Origin: Syntrophaceae bacterium UBA6252
Lineage (GTDB): Bacteria > Desulfobacterota > Syntrophia > Syntrophales > UBA6807
Direction of reading: 5' to 3'
DNA: 49,786 nt
Assembly (NCBI GenBank): GCA_002441265.1
Contig: DJVQ01000031.1
Location: forward strand, 1 to 49,786
A program made the translations under genes and the position numbers. The notes under the pieces are model-generated. The model saw nothing but the letters and a program-made list of their open reading frames with translations. It made no database searches and had not been told where the DNA came from. Positions 48,911-49,786 of this stretch are shown piece after piece. Each line of letters begins with the position of its first letter. Position 1 is the first letter of the stretch.

Positions 48911-49786
48911 TTACGGGAGCGGTTCGAGAGCGTTTCGCTTCAGGATCGTGTCTTTTTTCCACTTCCCGTTTTGCCGTTCGGGATAGTCCAGGTTCAGGTG
49001 CAGTCCCCGGCTTTCCTGCCGTTTCATCGCGCAGGCGATGATGAGCTTCGCCACCGTGGCGATGTTCCGGAGTTCCAGAAGGTCCCGGGTGATGGTGAAG
49101 TTCCAGTAATAGTCCTCGATTTCCTGAAGGATGAGGTCGATCCGCCGTTTCGCCCGTTCGAGCCGCTTGTTCGTCCGGACGATGCCCACGTAGTTCCACA
49201 TGCTTCTGCGGACCTCGTCCCAGTTGTTGGACACCACGATGGAATCGTCGCTTTCCGTCGCTCCCCTGGGGTCCCAGGGGGGAACGGGCAGGTCGGGCAT
49301 GTCCGCGCCGGGAAGCCGCTCCTTTATCCGGTGGAAGACCCGGTGCGCGAAGACGAGGGCCTCCAGGAGGGAGTTGCTGGCGAGCCGGTTCGCCCCGTGG
49401 AGCCCCGTGCAGGAGGACTCCCCGCAGGCGAACAGGCGGTCGATGGTGGTCTCGCCGAAGGCGTTCACGAGGATGCCGCCGCAGATGTAGTGGGCCGCGG
49501 GAACGACGGGCACGGGCTCCTTCGCCATGTCGATGCCGAATTCGAGGCACTGCTCGTAGATGTTGGGGAACCGGGAGGTCAGGAAGTCCCGGGTCCGGTG
49601 GGTGATGTCGAGGAGGACGTACTCGTCTCCGGATTTCTTGAGTTCCCGGTCGATGGCCTGGGCGACGATATCCCTGGGGGCCAGGCTCTTCATGGGGTGG
49701 TACTTTTCCATGAAGGTCCTTCCGTCCCGGAGGCGCAGGACCGCGCCTTCGCCCCGGACGGCCTCGCTGATGAGGAAGGACTTGGC
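48911..49786 (-). CDS. nadB: L-aspartate oxidase (3' part, truncated by window)
   Basis: NadB oxidises aspartate to iminoaspartate in NAD synthesis; anaerobes use fumarate as acceptor. The visible 291 codons start with FLISEAVRGEGAVLR and include HYICGGILVN, GLHGANRLASNSLLEALVF of the FAD domain, and the C-terminal helical region (ITRDLLELRNIATVAKLI). The frame continues to the last base of the window, so the N-terminal FAD-binding part lies outside. Stop TAA at 48911. Succinate dehydrogenase/fumarate reductase flavoproteins share the fold, but the HGANRLASNSLLE block is typical of NadB. Confidence 0.93.
   Translation of the reverse strand, partial: AKSFLISEAVRGEGAVLRLRDGRTFMEKYHPMKSLAPRDIVAQAIDRELKKSGDEYVLLDITHRTRDFLTSRFPNIYEQCLEFGIDMAKEPVPVVPAAHYICGGILVNAFGETTIDRLFACGESSCTGLHGANRLASNSLLEALVFAHRVFHRIKERLPGADMPDLPVPPWDPRGATESDDSIVVSNNWDEVRRSMWNYVGIVRTNKRLERAKRRIDLILQEIEDYYWNFTITRDLLELRNIATVAKLIIACAMKRQESRGLHLNLDYPERQNGKWKKDTILKRNALEPLP

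Overview
The window comes from the chromosome of a GC-rich (about 60%) anaerobic Gram-negative bacterium. Several things point to Desulfobacterota, near the Syntrophia: oxygen-independent ribonucleotide reductase (NrdDG), glutaconate-type and CaiB-type CoA-transferases with an acyl-CoA dehydrogenase, a phosphotransbutyrylase/butyrate kinase module, an LPS-type arabinose-5-phosphate isomerase, a mannose-type PTS, PilZ/HD-GYP signalling and an IHF subunit. A dispersed intergenic repeat also fits that group. This placement is inferred from gene content only. I saw no rRNA, tRNA, CRISPR array, prophage or complete insertion sequence.

Layout. 1-5455: cfa and a potABCD polyamine transporter. 5473-5719 (minus): a structured non-coding RNA with its own -10 and terminator and no target gene. 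5864-6310: a Nudix hydrolase. 6455-11089: mannose-PTS IIA-IIB-IIC running into rimI, pyrK, pyrD and a metallo-beta-lactamase-fold gene with start/stop overlaps, then a methyltransferase. 12147-21625 (minus): a signalling block made of ihfA, a PilZ/acetyltransferase-like protein, a hybrid histidine kinase, two membrane proteins of unknown function and an HD-GYP protein. The kinase and the HD-GYP protein share the same sensor half. 22061-31612 (minus): acyl-CoA metabolism, with a class III CoA-transferase pair, an acyl-CoA dehydrogenase, gctAB, and ptb-like/ptb/buk. 32040-38203: assorted housekeeping and conserved genes (NIL ferredoxin, small hydrolase, DUF1015, NAGPA-like, miaA, DUF3467, HAD).

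38441-41641 is the most unusual part: a lasso-peptide-like RiPP cassette. A PqqD-type leader-binding protein, a transglutaminase-like leader peptidase, an HPr-kinase-like protein and a nucleotidyltransferase are fused by overlapping starts and stops. There is no asparagine-synthetase-like cyclase. On the opposite strand, just beyond the operon, lies an unflagged 35-codon gene with a good ribosome-binding site. Its product carries the Y-x2-P-x-L-x3-G leader signature but ends only eight residues after a Gly, in Glu.

41785-49786: a gamma-class carbonic anhydrase-like protein, kdsD, nrdG-nrdD under a clear NrdR double box, purB overlapping a lipoprotein gene, two tandem copies of the dispersed repeat, and the 3' part of nadB running off the window. 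The repeat family has at least five longer copies plus fragments, and twice its first bases supply the stop codon of the preceding gene.
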